In this document: positions 51,830 through 61,158 of the stretch, piece by piece | Layout: every line of letters begins with the position of its first letter | How positions within the stretch are numbered: the stretch's first letter is position 1 | Assembly (NCBI GenBank): GCA_965215145.1 | Contig: OZ244038.1 | Span: 3,348,001-3,412,000, forward strand | Origin: G965215145 sp965215145 | GTDB lineage: Bacteria; Bacteroidota; Rhodothermia; Rhodothermales; JANQRZ01 | Length of the DNA stretch: 64,000 bases | Direction: 5' to 3' | Position numbers and translations under genes: made by a program | The notes under the pieces: generated by a model | The model's input: only the letters and a program-made list of their open reading frames with translations | Told to the model about the DNA's origin: nothing | Database searches by the model: none

Positions 51830-54551
51830 CGGTGGGGACGGTGGCGGGGGTGATCGCGGCGGGTCCGACGCGGCGGGGCTGCCCGTCGGTCCTGGTGGCG
51901 ACGCGGACGACGACCATCGTCATGTCGTCGTGGAGGCCGCCCGGCGCGGCGTAGGCACGGACGTCGGTGATGACGGCGTCGAGGAGGTCGGCGGCCGAGC
52001 CGGGGGCGTCGGCGACGACGTCCGCGAGGCGCTCGTCGGAGAAGACGTCGTGGGCGCCGTCCATCGCCTCGGAGAACCCGTCGGTGTAGAAGACGAGGGT
52101 GTCGCCGGGGCGGAGGCCGATGGCCTCTTCATGGATGGTCCGGTCGAACGCCTCGGGGTCGGGCATCCCGACGGCGAGGCCGGGGGGCTGGAGGAACTGG
52201 ACGTCGGCGCCGGCGTCGCCGCAGCGGACGATGAGCGGGTTGTGCCCCGCGCGAGCGAACGTGAACGTCCCGGCGCTGAGGTCCACGACGCCGTAGATCA
52301 GCGAGACGAACGTGCCGCGCGGGGCGTTGGCGCGGAAGAGGCGGTTGACGCGGCGGAGCACCTCGGCCGGGCTCCCGACCTCCGGCGCGAGCGACTGCAG
52401 GAAGCCCTTCACGAGCGTCATGTAGAAGGCGGCCTGGATGCCCTTCCCGCTCACGTCCCCCACCACGAGGGCCAGCCGGCCCGGCCCGAGCGGGAGGAGG
52501 TCGTAGTAGTCGCCGCCGACCTCCTCGGCGGGCACGCACCGCGCGGCGATGTCGAGGCCGGGGACCTCGGGGACGCGCTCGGGGAGGAACGAGCGCTGGA
52601 CCTCGCGGGCGATCTCGAGCTCGCGCTGGAGCCGCCCCCGCTCCCGCTGCTCCACGACGAAGTCCGGCTCGTAGGTCGGCAGCGCCTCGGCCGCGCGCCC
52701 GCTGCGGAGGCCGGCCACGCCCACCCCCGCGATCCCCACGACAAGCCCGACGGCGATGGCGTGATCGAGCCAAGCTGGGGAGCCGGCCACGAGGAGGCCC
52801 TCGGCCGTGCCCCACACGATCCCCGCCGCGAAGAGGCCTACGAGGACCGTCAGCGCGTCGGTCTGCCAGAAGGCCCACGCCAGGCCGAGCCCAACGGCGA
52901 GTGCCACCCCCCAGGACACCGCCGGGGTGCCGACCGGGAGGCGGACGACCTCGACCTGGAGCACCGCGAGCGCCAGCGTCAGCCCCGGCACCACGGCGGC
53001 CGGCCGCCACTTCCTGAGCAGCGCCCCGAGCCCGAGGAACGCGGCGAGGACGAGCACGAGCGCGTACCACCCTGCCCCCCCTACCGCCGTCCCCACGAGC
53101 GACAGGGTGTTCTCGCTCTCGACGAAGGCGCGAGCCGTGCGGTGCGGGAGGTAGCTATGCGGGAAGAGCCAGAGCGCGAGGACCGCCCCGCCGAGGACCG
53201 CCCCGCCGAGGCCGACCCCGCGGACGAGCGCTCGGCCGACCGGCTCGTTGATCCACGCGCTCTGCCGCACCAGCGAGAGCGTGCGGATCGCGCGCGGCCA
53301 GTGCTCGCGCGCCAGCGCGTCCGACGCCCCCGAGGCGATGAACGTCAAGACCCCGACGCCGGCCGCCCAAAACAGACTCCCCAGCCCGACGAGCAGCACG
53401 ATCACCCACCACGTGTTGAATCCGGTCTGGAGGTAGGGGATCGAGAGGACCGTCGCGAACACGATGAGGAGCGCGGCAAGGACGGCGTCCTTGAGGGCCG
53501 CGGGGGCGTCGAGGACGCGGGCCGACAGCCGCCGGAGCAGCACGACGATGAGCACGATGAGGAGGAGCGCGTAGCCGACCCACTTCGCGGCCTCCCGGAC
53601 CGGCGCTCCGCTCTCGCCGAAGCGGAGGGTGCCCGGCGCCGGCTCGTCTCCCTGCGCCCCGTTGAACTCGGGGTCGAGGGCGAGGAGCGCGCCCCCAGCC
53701 GTGACCGTGATGGCGGCCTCGGCGCGCTGCCCGAGCACGGGCTCGGCCGTGGCGAAGCGGACCCGGGCGACCGCCGCCCCCCGCTCCGAGATCGGCTCGA
53801 CGGCCGTGACCTCCAGTGGGAGCGCGGCCAGCGCCGTCTCCCGGAGGTGGACCTCTGCGATGGCGGCGGCGGCCCCGGCCGAGAGCCCCTGCGGCTGCCC
53901 CGTCGTCGCGGCCCGCCCGAACCGCTCGACGTCGGCCGCCACCGACGGGAGGGCGCCGGCCTCCACGGCGACGGGCTCGGGGAGGTCGAAGTAGACCATG
54001 GCGCCGAGGACGGAGTCGGCGGGGATCTTCAGCATCGACGCCACGTCGGCGTCGTCCCCCCCGAAGGCGGCGCGGAGGGCGGCGCGGTCCACGCCGGCGC
54101 GGGGCAGCACGCCGGCGGTGTTGGCGAGGGCCCACGGCTCCCCCCCCGCCGTCAGCCGCACGGCGAAGGGGCGGTCGCCCGCCGGGTCCGGATTCGCCGG
54201 CCCTCCCGTCCCCCGCCGCCACTCAACGAGCCAGTGGTGCGTCGGGAGCACCTCGCGCGCGCCCTCCCGAAGCGCTCGGATCGCCGCCGGCCGGCCGAGG
54301 TCGAGCTGGAGCGAGTCGAGCAGGCCGCGCTCGCGGGCGAGCCGGGCCGAAACCCTGGCGCCCGGCGGCACCTCGTACCCCGAACGCTGCAGGAACGCCT
54401 CCGCCGCCTCCACCGCCCGCTCCGCCCCGATGCCGAAGGAGCCCGCCGCGTCGGGGTGCTGACGCGGCAGGAGGAGGAAAAACAGCGCGAACCCCACCAC
54501 GCCGAGCGCGACCAGCACGAGGTCGGTACGGTCGAGGCGGGATGGGGTCAC
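51816..54551 (-). CDS. Multi-domain membrane PP2C (SpoIIE-type) phosphatase
   Basis: The 911-residue protein has a first membrane helix (about 10-30), a large extracytoplasmic region (about 31-340) that resembles repeated sensor modules, and about eight to ten membrane helices (about 340-650). A coiled linker (VVEQRERGRLQRELEIAREVQRSFLPERVPEVPGL) leads to the SpoIIE-type phosphatase (about 675-890), with EEVGGDYYDLLPLGPGRLALVVGDVSGKGIQAAFYMTLVKG, TLVFYTDGFSEAMDGAHD and LHDDMTMVVVRV. Targets are usually STAS antagonists; none is linked here. The only partner-switching set in the window is at 35.7-38.9 kb, so the two phosphatases may converge on the same STAS protein. That is inference. Confidence 0.9.
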   Translation of the reverse strand: MTPSRLDRTDLVLVALGVVGFALFFLLLPRQHPDAAGSFGIGAERAVEAAEAFLQRSGYEVPPGARVSARLARERGLLDSLQLDLGRPAAIRALREGAREVLPTHHWLVEWRRGTGGPANPDPAGDRPFAVRLTAGGEPWALANTAGVLPRAGVDRAALRAAFGGDDADVASMLKIPADSVLGAMVYFDLPEPVAVEAGALPSVAADVERFGRAATTGQPQGLSAGAAAAIAEVHLRETALAALPLEVTAVEPISERGAAVARVRFATAEPVLGQRAEAAITVTAGGALLALDPEFNGAQGDEPAPGTLRFGESGAPVREAAKWVGYALLLIVLIVVLLRRLSARVLDAPAALKDAVLAALLIVFATVLSIPYLQTGFNTWWVIVLLVGLGSLFWAAGVGVLTFIASGASDALAREHWPRAIRTLSLVRQSAWINEPVGRALVRGVGLGGAVLGGAVLALWLFPHSYLPHRTARAFVESENTLSLVGTAVGGAGWYALVLVLAAFLGLGALLRKWRPAAVVPGLTLALAVLQVEVVRLPVGTPAVSWGVALAVGLGLAWAFWQTDALTVLVGLFAAGIVWGTAEGLLVAGSPAWLDHAIAVGLVVGIAGVGVAGLRSGRAAEALPTYEPDFVVEQRERGRLQRELEIAREVQRSFLPERVPEVPGLDIAARCVPAEEVGGDYYDLLPLGPGRLALVVGDVSGKGIQAAFYMTLVKGFLQSLAPEVGSPAEVLRRVNRLFRANAPRGTFVSLIYGVVDLSAGTFTFARAGHNPLIVRCGDAGADVQFLQPPGLAVGMPDPEAFDRTIHEEAIGLRPGDTLVFYTDGFSEAMDGAHDVFSDERLADVVADAPGSAADLLDAVITDVRAYAAPGGLHDDMTMVVVRVATRTDGQPRRVGPAAITPATVPTDAVA

Positions 54552-54634
54552 GGCGCGGAGCGACAGGCGGGTGCCTGTGATAGCGGGCGGGAGCCGCAGA
54601 AGTTACCCCGCCCGCTACCGCCCTCCCTCGTCAC

Positions 54635-55789
54635 TCAGCGGACGACGGTGAGGGGCCGGACGGCCACAGCGTCCCCCGCCACGAGGCGGACGGCGTAGCG
54701 CCCCGGCGCCAGCCGCCCCGCCTCGACGTAGGCGCTGTGCGCGCCGGCCGCCTGCGTCCCCTCCGCCACACGGAGCACGACGCGCCCGAGCACGTCGAGC
54801 ACGTCGAGCCGGACGGGGCCGGCCCGGTCGAGCCGGTAGTCGAGGAAGGCTCCGGCCGCCGTCGGGTTCGGGCGGGCGGGGTCGAGCGAGAGAGCCGGCG
54901 TCACCACCAGCGGCGCGTTCCCCACGCCCCCGCCGGGCTCTCCGCTCAGCACCACGCTCACGAGTTGGTTAGCACGGGTGCTCCACCAGTACCAGCCCTC
55001 CGAGCCCTTAGGGGGGACCGAGGGCTCGGTGACGTAGAGCAGCGTGCGGGCAGGGAAGTACTCGGGAGGGGCGGTTAAACACGTGTCGTCCTCCGGCTCA
55101 ACACCGCAGCCGTCGTCGAGGAGGAACTCGAAGCGGGCGCGGGGCTCCTCGGAGAAGTCCACCACGCGGAACGTCACGGCGAAGTCTTCGCCGGCCCGGA
55201 CAAACGGGGCGGGGCCGCTGAACGGCATGAACGCCTCGTAGCGCCGCGCGGAGTCCTGCTCGGGGTAGCGGAAGCTCGCGATGGGCCGCTCCGCGAGGGC
55301 GCGCTCGTCGGTGCTGTCGGGGACGAGGAGCGTGTTGACCGGCGGATTAGCCGACCTCACGCCGTAGATCCCAACGCGGAGGGTGCCTGCCCCCTCAATC
55401 GCGGCGTGCTCGTCCCCCGACCCCGCCTCCCCCTCATCGGGGTCGTCGGCGTTTTGGGCGAAGTAGACGCGGCGGACGTAGGCCGTGTCAAAGGACGCCT
55501 CGCCGTAGGTGAACCGGACCGAGTAGGTCTCGTAACCGCTCCGGTCGAAGCCGTCGGGCCCGTCTGGCGCCCCCGGTAGGGCGGTGTAAAACACGGCCTC
55601 TCCGAGAGGGCCGCCGAGCGAGAGGGAGTCCATCCCGCCAGAGCGGAGGACGGGGAGCAGCGCCGAGGCCGGGGCGCCGGCCGGTAAGGCACCGTCGAGG
55701 ACGGGCAGAGGCGGAGGAGCCACCTCCTGCGCTACGGCAGCGAGGGGCGCGAGGGGGATCAGGGCGAGGGCGTAGCGGAGGGGTCGCAT
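54635..55789 (-). CDS. Exported protein with C-terminal type IX secretion sorting domain
   Basis: The 384-residue protein has a signal peptide (ending PLAAVAQ), a central region of unknown fold, and a C-terminal T9SS domain over about the last 75 residues. The central region has Cys-containing GCGVEPEDDTCLTAPPEYFP and an aromatic patch GSEGWYWWSTRANQ. The sorting domain reads ARPNPTAAGAFLDYRL, LDVLGRVVLRVAEG, GRLAPGRYAVRLVAGDAVAVRPLTVVR. It should cross the outer membrane through the type IX system and be surface-attached or released. The function of the passenger is unknown. Upstream on the minus strand, TTGC and TATCGTTA are spaced about 20 bases apart, a plausible -33/-7 pair. Confidence 0.83.
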   Translation of the reverse strand: MRPLRYALALIPLAPLAAVAQEVAPPPLPVLDGALPAGAPASALLPVLRSGGMDSLSLGGPLGEAVFYTALPGAPDGPDGFDRSGYETYSVRFTYGEASFDTAYVRRVYFAQNADDPDEGEAGSGDEHAAIEGAGTLRVGIYGVRSANPPVNTLLVPDSTDERALAERPIASFRYPEQDSARRYEAFMPFSGPAPFVRAGEDFAVTFRVVDFSEEPRARFEFLLDDGCGVEPEDDTCLTAPPEYFPARTLLYVTEPSVPPKGSEGWYWWSTRANQLVSVVLSGEPGGGVGNAPLVVTPALSLDPARPNPTAAGAFLDYRLDRAGPVRLDVLDVLGRVVLRVAEGTQAAGAHSAYVEAGRLAPGRYAVRLVAGDAVAVRPLTVVR

Positions 55790-55850
55790 GGCAGGATGGG
55801 GAATGTGATCTCAAATAACGATAACACTCCGGTTCCCTTCTTGCAACCCC

Positions 55851-56555
55851 CTACCCCTCCTCGGCCTCGCGCTCCAGCACCTCCGTCACCTCGCGGATGA
55901 GGTCGTAGCCGTAGCCCCGCCGGGCGAGGAAGTCGGCGAGCTTCTTCCGTTTCCGCTGGGGGTCGGCCTCGCGGGCGAGGCGGAGCCAGCGGCGGCGGCC
56001 GTGGCGGAGCGCCGTCTCGCGGAGGTCGTCCGGCTCGACGAGCTCGTCGAGCGCCTCGTCGATGACCTTGGGCGCGACGCCCCGGCGGCGGAGGTCGGCG
56101 CGGAGGCGCTGGGGGCCGTGGCCGCGCCCGGCCAGCCGGCCCCGGACGTAGGCGCGGGTGTAGGCCGCGTCGTCGAGGTAGCCCAGCTCCCGCATCCGCG
56201 CGACGGCCTCCTCGACGGCCCCCTCGGCGAAGCCTTTGGTCCGAAGCTTCCGGCGGACCTCCCCCTCCGTGCGCGCCTGGTGGGCGATGTAGTCGAGCGC
56301 AGCGCGGCGGGCGCGGAAGCGCTCCTCGGCCTCCAGGATCCGCTCCTGCTCGGCGACCGTCAGGCGCAGCCCCTTCCGAAGCCCCTCGCGCACGGCGAGG
56401 TCGAGCGTGAGCCCGAACGCGAAGGCGCCGTCGATGAAGACGGAGACGCGCTCGGCGTCGCGCTTCTGGACCTGGACCGAGGTCACGGCACCCTCGCGGA
56501 GCGCGCGTGGGGCCTCGTCCTCCTGGGGGCTGTCAGGGCGTCGGCGGCGTCGCAT
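55851..56555 (-). CDS. recX: Regulatory protein RecX
   Basis: RecX modulates RecA filament activity. The 234-residue protein has a basic N-terminal extension, then the three-helix RecX repeats: RARRAALDYIAHQARTEGEVRRKLRTKGFAEGAVEEAVARMRELGYLDDAAYTRAYVRGRLAGRGHGPQRLRADLRRRGV is the conserved core, followed by a third repeat LADFLARRGYGYDLIREVTEVL. The length fits the family. No recA is adjacent. The ATG at 56555 follows TAGCTTCG by only three bases, so the transcript may be leaderless. A variant REP palindrome lies upstream, between this gene and the TonB receptor. Confidence 0.92.
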   Translation of the reverse strand: MRRRRRPDSPQEDEAPRALREGAVTSVQVQKRDAERVSVFIDGAFAFGLTLDLAVREGLRKGLRLTVAEQERILEAEERFRARRAALDYIAHQARTEGEVRRKLRTKGFAEGAVEEAVARMRELGYLDDAAYTRAYVRGRLAGRGHGPQRLRADLRRRGVAPKVIDEALDELVEPDDLRETALRHGRRRWLRLAREADPQRKRKKLADFLARRGYGYDLIREVTEVLEREAEEG

Positions 56556-56558
56556 GGG

Positions 56559-56566
56559 CGAAGCTA
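56559..56566 (-). promoter_or_regulatory. Putative -7 element of recX (leaderless)
   Basis: The minus strand reads TAGCTTCG followed by CCC and the ATG, placing the expected transcription start at the start codon itself. Confidence 0.45.
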
Positions 56567-56621
56567 CGGGGGGCCGCCTGCCGCCGCCGTGTCAGCCGCC
56601 GGCGCCGCCCCGCAACATCCC

Positions 56622-56649
56622 GTAGAGACGCAGCATGCTGCGTCTCTAC
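56622..56649. repeat. Variant REP palindrome supplying the TonB receptor stop codon
   Basis: This perfect 28-bp palindrome has half-site GTAGAGACGCAGCA. It differs from the GTAGGGGCG family at two outer positions but shares the CAGCATG centre with the REP at 35686-35713. The TAG stop of the receptor gene (56646-56648) lies inside the palindrome. Confidence 0.88.
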
Positions 56650-59177
56650 CAGCGCACGCGGAGGTTCAGCATCGGCAGCATCGGGAGGCCCTCGACGCCG
56701 ACAGCCTCCGCCGCGAACGCCGCCGCCTCGGGGTCGAGCCCGACGACGTTGCGGCGGTTGAGGAGGTTGTACGCCTGCGCCTGCGCGTCCCACGCCAGCC
56801 CGACGAGCCGGAACCGGTAGCCCACGGCGAGGTCGAGACGGGCGTAGACGGGGAGCCGCGCGCCGTCGCCGTCGGGGTAGCCGCTGCGGACGACGGCGCC
56901 GAGCGCGAGCGACCACCGCCGCCCGCCGCCGAGCAGCGAGGTCTGGAGCTGGTGGGGGGCGTCGTAGCGCGCCGCTCCGAACGAGCCGCCCGAGCGCCGT
57001 TCCAGCGCGCGGCCGTAGGTGTAGGCCAGCCCGAGCCGCCACCGCCCCCGCTCCGCCGCCGCCGACGTCTCGACCCCGAACGCACGCCCCTCCCCGACCA
57101 CGACCCGCTCCCCCTCCCCCAGAGGCAGGAGGAGGTCCGAGAGGCGGCGCCCGTAGACCTCGGCGCCGAGGGCGAGGCCCGCGCGGGGATGCCACTCTAG
57201 CCCCGCCGCCCCCTGCCACGCCGACGCCGGCCGGACCCCCTCGCTCGCAAGGACCCACCGCTCGCCGATGAGGCCGCCGAGAGCAGACCGGCCAGGCCGA
57301 CGCTGAACGTGATGGACGGGCTGCGTCTGCTGCGAGAGGCCCGCGCGGAGGAACAGTCGGTTGCGCACGAGGTCGCGGCGGAGGTGGAGGCGGGGGCTGA
57401 GGCGGAGGTGCCCGCCGAGGCCGTAGAGCTCGATGCGGAGGCCGGGCTGGAGCTGCCAGCCCGCCGCCGGCTGCCACGTGTCCTGCACGTAGCCCGCCAC
57501 ATCGACGGCCTGCACGGCCTCGCGCCCGGGGCGCGCGTCCCCAGATGCAAGCGCGGTCTCGGTCAGCGCACGCTCGAAGTCGCGGTGGATGAGGCGGAGG
57601 CCGGCGCGGAGCTGGTGGCCGAGCGCGGCGTAGTAGTCGGCGTCGAGGCGGAGGCCGGACTCGGCGAAGTGGAGGCGGTGGTCGGAGCCGAGGGTCGGGG
57701 TGGCGGCGCGCTCGGCGGCGCGGTAGCGGGAGTGATAGCCCGTGGTGCTCACGAAGAGGCGGCGGCCGAGGAGGGCGCGGTGGCGGACCGAGACGACCCG
57801 GTTTCCCCAGCCGTACCCGAGCGCGAGCGAATCACCGGGGGGGCCGTCGGGGAGCGGCAGGCGGGCGGCGAGGTCGTCGCCGCCGCCGTAGACGCTGAGC
57901 GAGAGCCGCTGCCCGCGCGCCACCCGCCACGTCCCCTTCACCCCGAGGTCCGAGAACCCGAACTCGACCGGCTCGCCGGCCGTGCGCTCGGACGCGAGGC
58001 CGGGCGCGGCGAAGCCGAGCGCCGGCGCCCCCGCCCCCAGCTGGAGCCGCGGCTCGATGAGGGCGCCGAGCCACGTCCGCCGCCCCGTGAGCATCAGCGA
58101 GAGCCGCGGGCCGACCGGCACCTCGGCCACCCCGCGGATCGCGAGGGGGCTGACGGCGATGATGCCGTTGGCCCCCTCGCGCTCGCCGTCGCGCATCTCC
58201 ATGTCGAGCACGGCCGAGAGCGCGCCGCCGAACTCGGCCGGGAGCGAGCCCCGGTAGAGCCGGGTCGACTTCAGCGCCTCAGGCTGGAACGCGGAGAAGA
58301 GGCCGAAGGCGTGCCAGGGCTGGAGCACCGGCGCGCCGTCGAGGAGGTAGCGGTTGTACGGGGCTGGGGCGCCGCGGACGACGAGCTCGCCGCCGGCCTC
58401 GCCGGAGCGGAGCACGCCCGGCAGCCACGCCAGCGCGCCGAGGGCGTCGCCCTCCCCCAACACCCCCGGCATCGCCGCCGCCTGCTGCGGCCCGACGGCG
58501 GCCACGCCCGGGATGGCTTCGAGGTCGCTCCGCTCGCCGTCGCTGCCCTCGACCATCACCCCCTCGGCGAGCACGGCCTCGGCGCGGAGCCGGACCGCCG
58601 GCGCTTCGAGCTTCGACTCGGGGTAGACGGGGATTTCGAGCGTGGCCGCGCGGTAGCCGACGAACGAGAACCGGACGCGGTACGTGCCCGCCGGGAGGTC
58701 CGGCACGGCGAAGTAGCCGACGGCGTTCGTCACCGTCCCGAGCCCGAGCCCGGCGAGGACGACGTGGGCGCCGGGCAGGACCTCCCCCGTCTCGGCGTCT
58801 ACGACGGTGCCGCGCAGCGTCTCGCGCAGCGGCTCCGGCTCGGTCGGCGGCGCCGGCGCGGTGGGGACGATCACGTACTGCCGGGGGCGGACCCGCTGCG
58901 CGCGGAGGCCGCTCCCCCGGAGCACCGTCCGCAGCGCGCCCTCAACGTCGCGCCCGATGTAGCGCCCCCGGACGGCCTTCCCCGCCACCGTCCGCTCGGC
59001 GAACACCACGTCCACCCCGGTCTGCTCGGCGAGGAGGAGGAGGAGTTCGGCGAGCGGGGTGTCGTCGGCCTCCAGGAGGATCGGCGGGCCGTCCGGCGCG
59101 GGCTGCGCCTGCACCCCCACCGCCACCCCGAGCACGAGGCTCCCGGCGAGCAGCGTCAGGTGGAAGAGGCGGCGCAT
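56646..59177 (-). CDS. TonB-dependent receptor with STN and carboxypeptidase-regulatory-like domains
   Basis: The 843-residue outer-membrane receptor has a signal peptide (ending GVQAQ) and an STN domain (about 30-85, ILLEADDTPLAELLLLLAEQTGVDVVFAERTVAGKAV) that signals to FecR-type anti-sigma factors. A carboxypeptidase-like domain follows (about 100-185, LRGTVVDAETGEVLPGAHVVLAGLGLGTVT), then a plug (VVRGAPAPYNRYLLDGAPVL, SLPAEFGGALSAVLDMEMRDG) and the barrel, ending in an aromatic residue (NLRVRW). It is encoded downstream of the ECF sigma and FecR genes, so it probably both imports a substrate and senses it to induce its own operon. The stop codon lies in a REP palindrome. I chose the ATG at 59177 (MRRLFHLT). 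Confidence 0.92.
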   Translation of the reverse strand: MRRLFHLTLLAGSLVLGVAVGVQAQPAPDGPPILLEADDTPLAELLLLLAEQTGVDVVFAERTVAGKAVRGRYIGRDVEGALRTVLRGSGLRAQRVRPRQYVIVPTAPAPPTEPEPLRETLRGTVVDAETGEVLPGAHVVLAGLGLGTVTNAVGYFAVPDLPAGTYRVRFSFVGYRAATLEIPVYPESKLEAPAVRLRAEAVLAEGVMVEGSDGERSDLEAIPGVAAVGPQQAAAMPGVLGEGDALGALAWLPGVLRSGEAGGELVVRGAPAPYNRYLLDGAPVLQPWHAFGLFSAFQPEALKSTRLYRGSLPAEFGGALSAVLDMEMRDGEREGANGIIAVSPLAIRGVAEVPVGPRLSLMLTGRRTWLGALIEPRLQLGAGAPALGFAAPGLASERTAGEPVEFGFSDLGVKGTWRVARGQRLSLSVYGGGDDLAARLPLPDGPPGDSLALGYGWGNRVVSVRHRALLGRRLFVSTTGYHSRYRAAERAATPTLGSDHRLHFAESGLRLDADYYAALGHQLRAGLRLIHRDFERALTETALASGDARPGREAVQAVDVAGYVQDTWQPAAGWQLQPGLRIELYGLGGHLRLSPRLHLRRDLVRNRLFLRAGLSQQTQPVHHVQRRPGRSALGGLIGERWVLASEGVRPASAWQGAAGLEWHPRAGLALGAEVYGRRLSDLLLPLGEGERVVVGEGRAFGVETSAAAERGRWRLGLAYTYGRALERRSGGSFGAARYDAPHQLQTSLLGGGRRWSLALGAVVRSGYPDGDGARLPVYARLDLAVGYRFRLVGLAWDAQAQAYNLLNRRNVVGLDPEAAAFAAEAVGVEGLPMLPMLNLRVRW

Positions 59178-59300
59178 GCAGGAGTAGACGGTCGGGGCGG
59201 CCGGGGCGTTGCACGGTCGGGCCACAAAAATCCCGCCCCCGCCAAGGCCCCATCCCCTCCCCGGCTTGGACTTCGCTGCTGGGCCTCACGCGGGCGGATT

Positions 59301-60497
59301 TCAGCCGCCGGGGGGGACGAAGCGGAAGCCGCCATCGGCGTCGCCCTCGACCTCGACGCCCAGCGCCAGCGCCAGCGTCTGTAGCGTCTCCTCGACGGGC
59401 CGGCTCACGTCGAAGGCTCCGGTGACGGGGTCCCCGGCGAGCGACGGCGGTGCCGCAACCGCGACGCCGTAGTGGTCGGCGAGGCGGCGGGCGATAGCGG
59501 CGAGCGGGGTGGCCTGGAAGTACCACGTCCCCGTCCACGCCAGCGCCGCCGTCACGTCCGCCTGCACTGGCGCCTCCGGCTGCCGCCCGGCGACGACGCG
59601 GCTGCGCTCGCCGGGCGCCAGCGTCACCACCGCCGTCGGCGCGGCGCGGGCCGTCAGCGCGACGGCCCCGCTCGCGAGCACCACCTCCGTCGCGCGGTCG
59701 TCCGAGCGGACGCCGAAGGTGGTCCCGAGCACGGTCGCCAGCGCCACCGGCGTCTCGACGACGAACGGCTCGGTGCCGGGGACGACGTCGAACAGGGCCT
59801 CACCGGTGAGGCGGACGCGGCGCTCGCCGTCGTCCCCCGCCTCGAAGGCGAGCCGCGCGCCGGGGCCGAGCACGACTCCGGAGCCGTCCGGCAGGCTGAG
59901 CTCCCGCCGCTCCTCCGCCGCCTGCACCGTCTCGAACCCGGCGTCGCGCTGGACGAGGAACACGCCGAGCGCCGCGAACGCGACGACGGCCACCGCTGTG
60001 ACCGCGCGCCACGCCCAGCGTCGGGCCGGGCGCGCCGGCTCCCGGTCCATCGCCCGCTGCCCGATCTGCTCGGCGACGGCGTCGGAGAGGGATGGTGCGG
60101 TGCCGTTCACCGCCGGCTCCTGCCCGCCGCCGGCCCACGCCCGCTCAAAGGCCGCGCGGTCGGCGTGGACCCGGGCGACGACGTCCCCCAGCGACGGGTG
60201 GGCTTCCAGCGCGGCTTCGATGGCCGGCTGAGCCGTGATGAGCCGGGCCTCCTCGGCGGGCGTCAGCGCGCTCGGGTCGTCGCCGAGGGCGTAGAGCACG
60301 AGGAGGTCGGGGTCGGGGAGGTCGCGGCGGAGGTCGGCGCCGAGGCGGCGGCGCAGCGCGGCCCAGGTGGCGATCATGGCCTGCGCCGAGGGGTCCTCGC
60401 CTGCGCCGCCGAGGGCGGCGGCCAGGGCCTCCCGTTCCTCCGGCTCCACCATGTCGAGGAGGCGGTCGAGATCCATGTTTTCAGGGCGGTCGGGCAT
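59301..60497 (-). CDS. FecR-type anti-sigma factor
   Basis: The 398-residue protein spans the inner membrane once (about 160-182, AWRAVTAVAVVAFAALGVFLVQ). The cytoplasmic N-terminus is long (about 160 residues, helical, with a LPDPDLLVLYALGDDPSALTPAEEARL anti-sigma-like segment). The periplasmic part holds the FecR domain (about 195-300, ERRELSLPDGSGVVLGPGARLAFEAGDDGERRVRLTGEALFDVVPG and ATVLGTTFGVRSD). A C-terminal STN-like module (about 320-395, TPLAAIARRLADHYGVAVAAPP) follows. It would hold the ECF sigma factor encoded 10 bases upstream and receive the signal from the receptor STN domain. Confidence 0.92.
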   Translation of the reverse strand: MPDRPENMDLDRLLDMVEPEEREALAAALGGAGEDPSAQAMIATWAALRRRLGADLRRDLPDPDLLVLYALGDDPSALTPAEEARLITAQPAIEAALEAHPSLGDVVARVHADRAAFERAWAGGGQEPAVNGTAPSLSDAVAEQIGQRAMDREPARPARRWAWRAVTAVAVVAFAALGVFLVQRDAGFETVQAAEERRELSLPDGSGVVLGPGARLAFEAGDDGERRVRLTGEALFDVVPGTEPFVVETPVALATVLGTTFGVRSDDRATEVVLASGAVALTARAAPTAVVTLAPGERSRVVAGRQPEAPVQADVTAALAWTGTWYFQATPLAAIARRLADHYGVAVAAPPSLAGDPVTGAFDVSRPVEETLQTLALALGVEVEGDADGGFRFVPPGG

Positions 60498-60507
60498 CGG
60501 TCTCGGG

Positions 60508-61059
60508 TCAGGCGAACCAGGCGGTCGAGAGAGCGATCAGGAGGGCGGTGAGCGCGTCGCGCAGCCGCTCGAAGGCGCGCTTGACCTGCATCTTCACGGC
60601 GGCCTCGGTCGTGTCCACCATCTCGGCGATTTCCTTGTAGGGGTATCCCATCTCGCGGAGCTCGATGATGCAGCGGGCCTTCGGGGTCAGCACGGCGAGC
60701 GCGCGGTCGAGGTCTACGCGGAGGCCGGCGGGCTCGGGGTCGGTGGTGCCGGGCGTCGGGAGGTCGGGGTCGAAGAGGGCTTCGCGGGCGGAGTAGCGGC
60801 CCCGGTAGAAGTCCTGGAGCTCGAACACGGCGGCCTTCATCGCGAAGGCCTTCAGCCGGTCCGGGCGCTGAAGCGCATCGAGGCCGCGGTGGACGCGGAG
60901 GAGCGCGTTCTGCACGAGGTCGTCCACCGCCTCCCGGCGGCCGATGCGGCCGAGGAAGAACCGCCGGAAGAGCGGCTCCAGCCGGGCCAGCAGGCGCGCT
61001 CGCGCCCGCTCGTCACCCGCTTGAGCCCGTTCGACGACGGCCGGATCGAAGGCGTCCAT
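60508..61059 (-). CDS. ECF-type RNA polymerase sigma factor
   Basis: The 183-residue protein has sigma region 2 (about 10-75, RLLARLEPLFRRFFLGRIGRREAVDDLVQNALLRVHRGLDAL) and region 4 (about 115-175, LTPKARCIIELREMGYPYKEIAEMVDTTEAAVKMQVKRAFERLRDAL), the layout of ECF sigma factors. It begins a minus-strand operon with the FecR-like anti-sigma gene and the TonB receptor. A MITE is inserted just upstream of its putative -7 element (61136-61129), about where a -33 element would lie, which could alter its expression. I chose the ATG at 61059 (MDAFDPAVV). Confidence 0.92.
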   Translation of the reverse strand: MDAFDPAVVERAQAGDERARARLLARLEPLFRRFFLGRIGRREAVDDLVQNALLRVHRGLDALQRPDRLKAFAMKAAVFELQDFYRGRYSAREALFDPDLPTPGTTDPEPAGLRVDLDRALAVLTPKARCIIELREMGYPYKEIAEMVDTTEAAVKMQVKRAFERLRDALTALLIALSTAWFA

Positions 61060-61128
61060 AGTGCAGATTCTGCCCCGTCCGGGGGCGTCCGAGGGTAGAG
61101 CCGCCGCGCAGCCGCGCGAGGTCACAGG

Positions 61129-61136
61129 GGAAGATA
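61129..61136 (-). promoter_or_regulatory. Putative -7 element of the sigma-FecR-receptor operon
   Basis: The minus strand reads TATCTTCC about 70 bases before the sigma start. The end of the MITE lies 22 bases further upstream, near the expected -33 position. Confidence 0.45.
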
Positions 61137-61158
61137 GGATACCCGACGCGGCGCCTCA

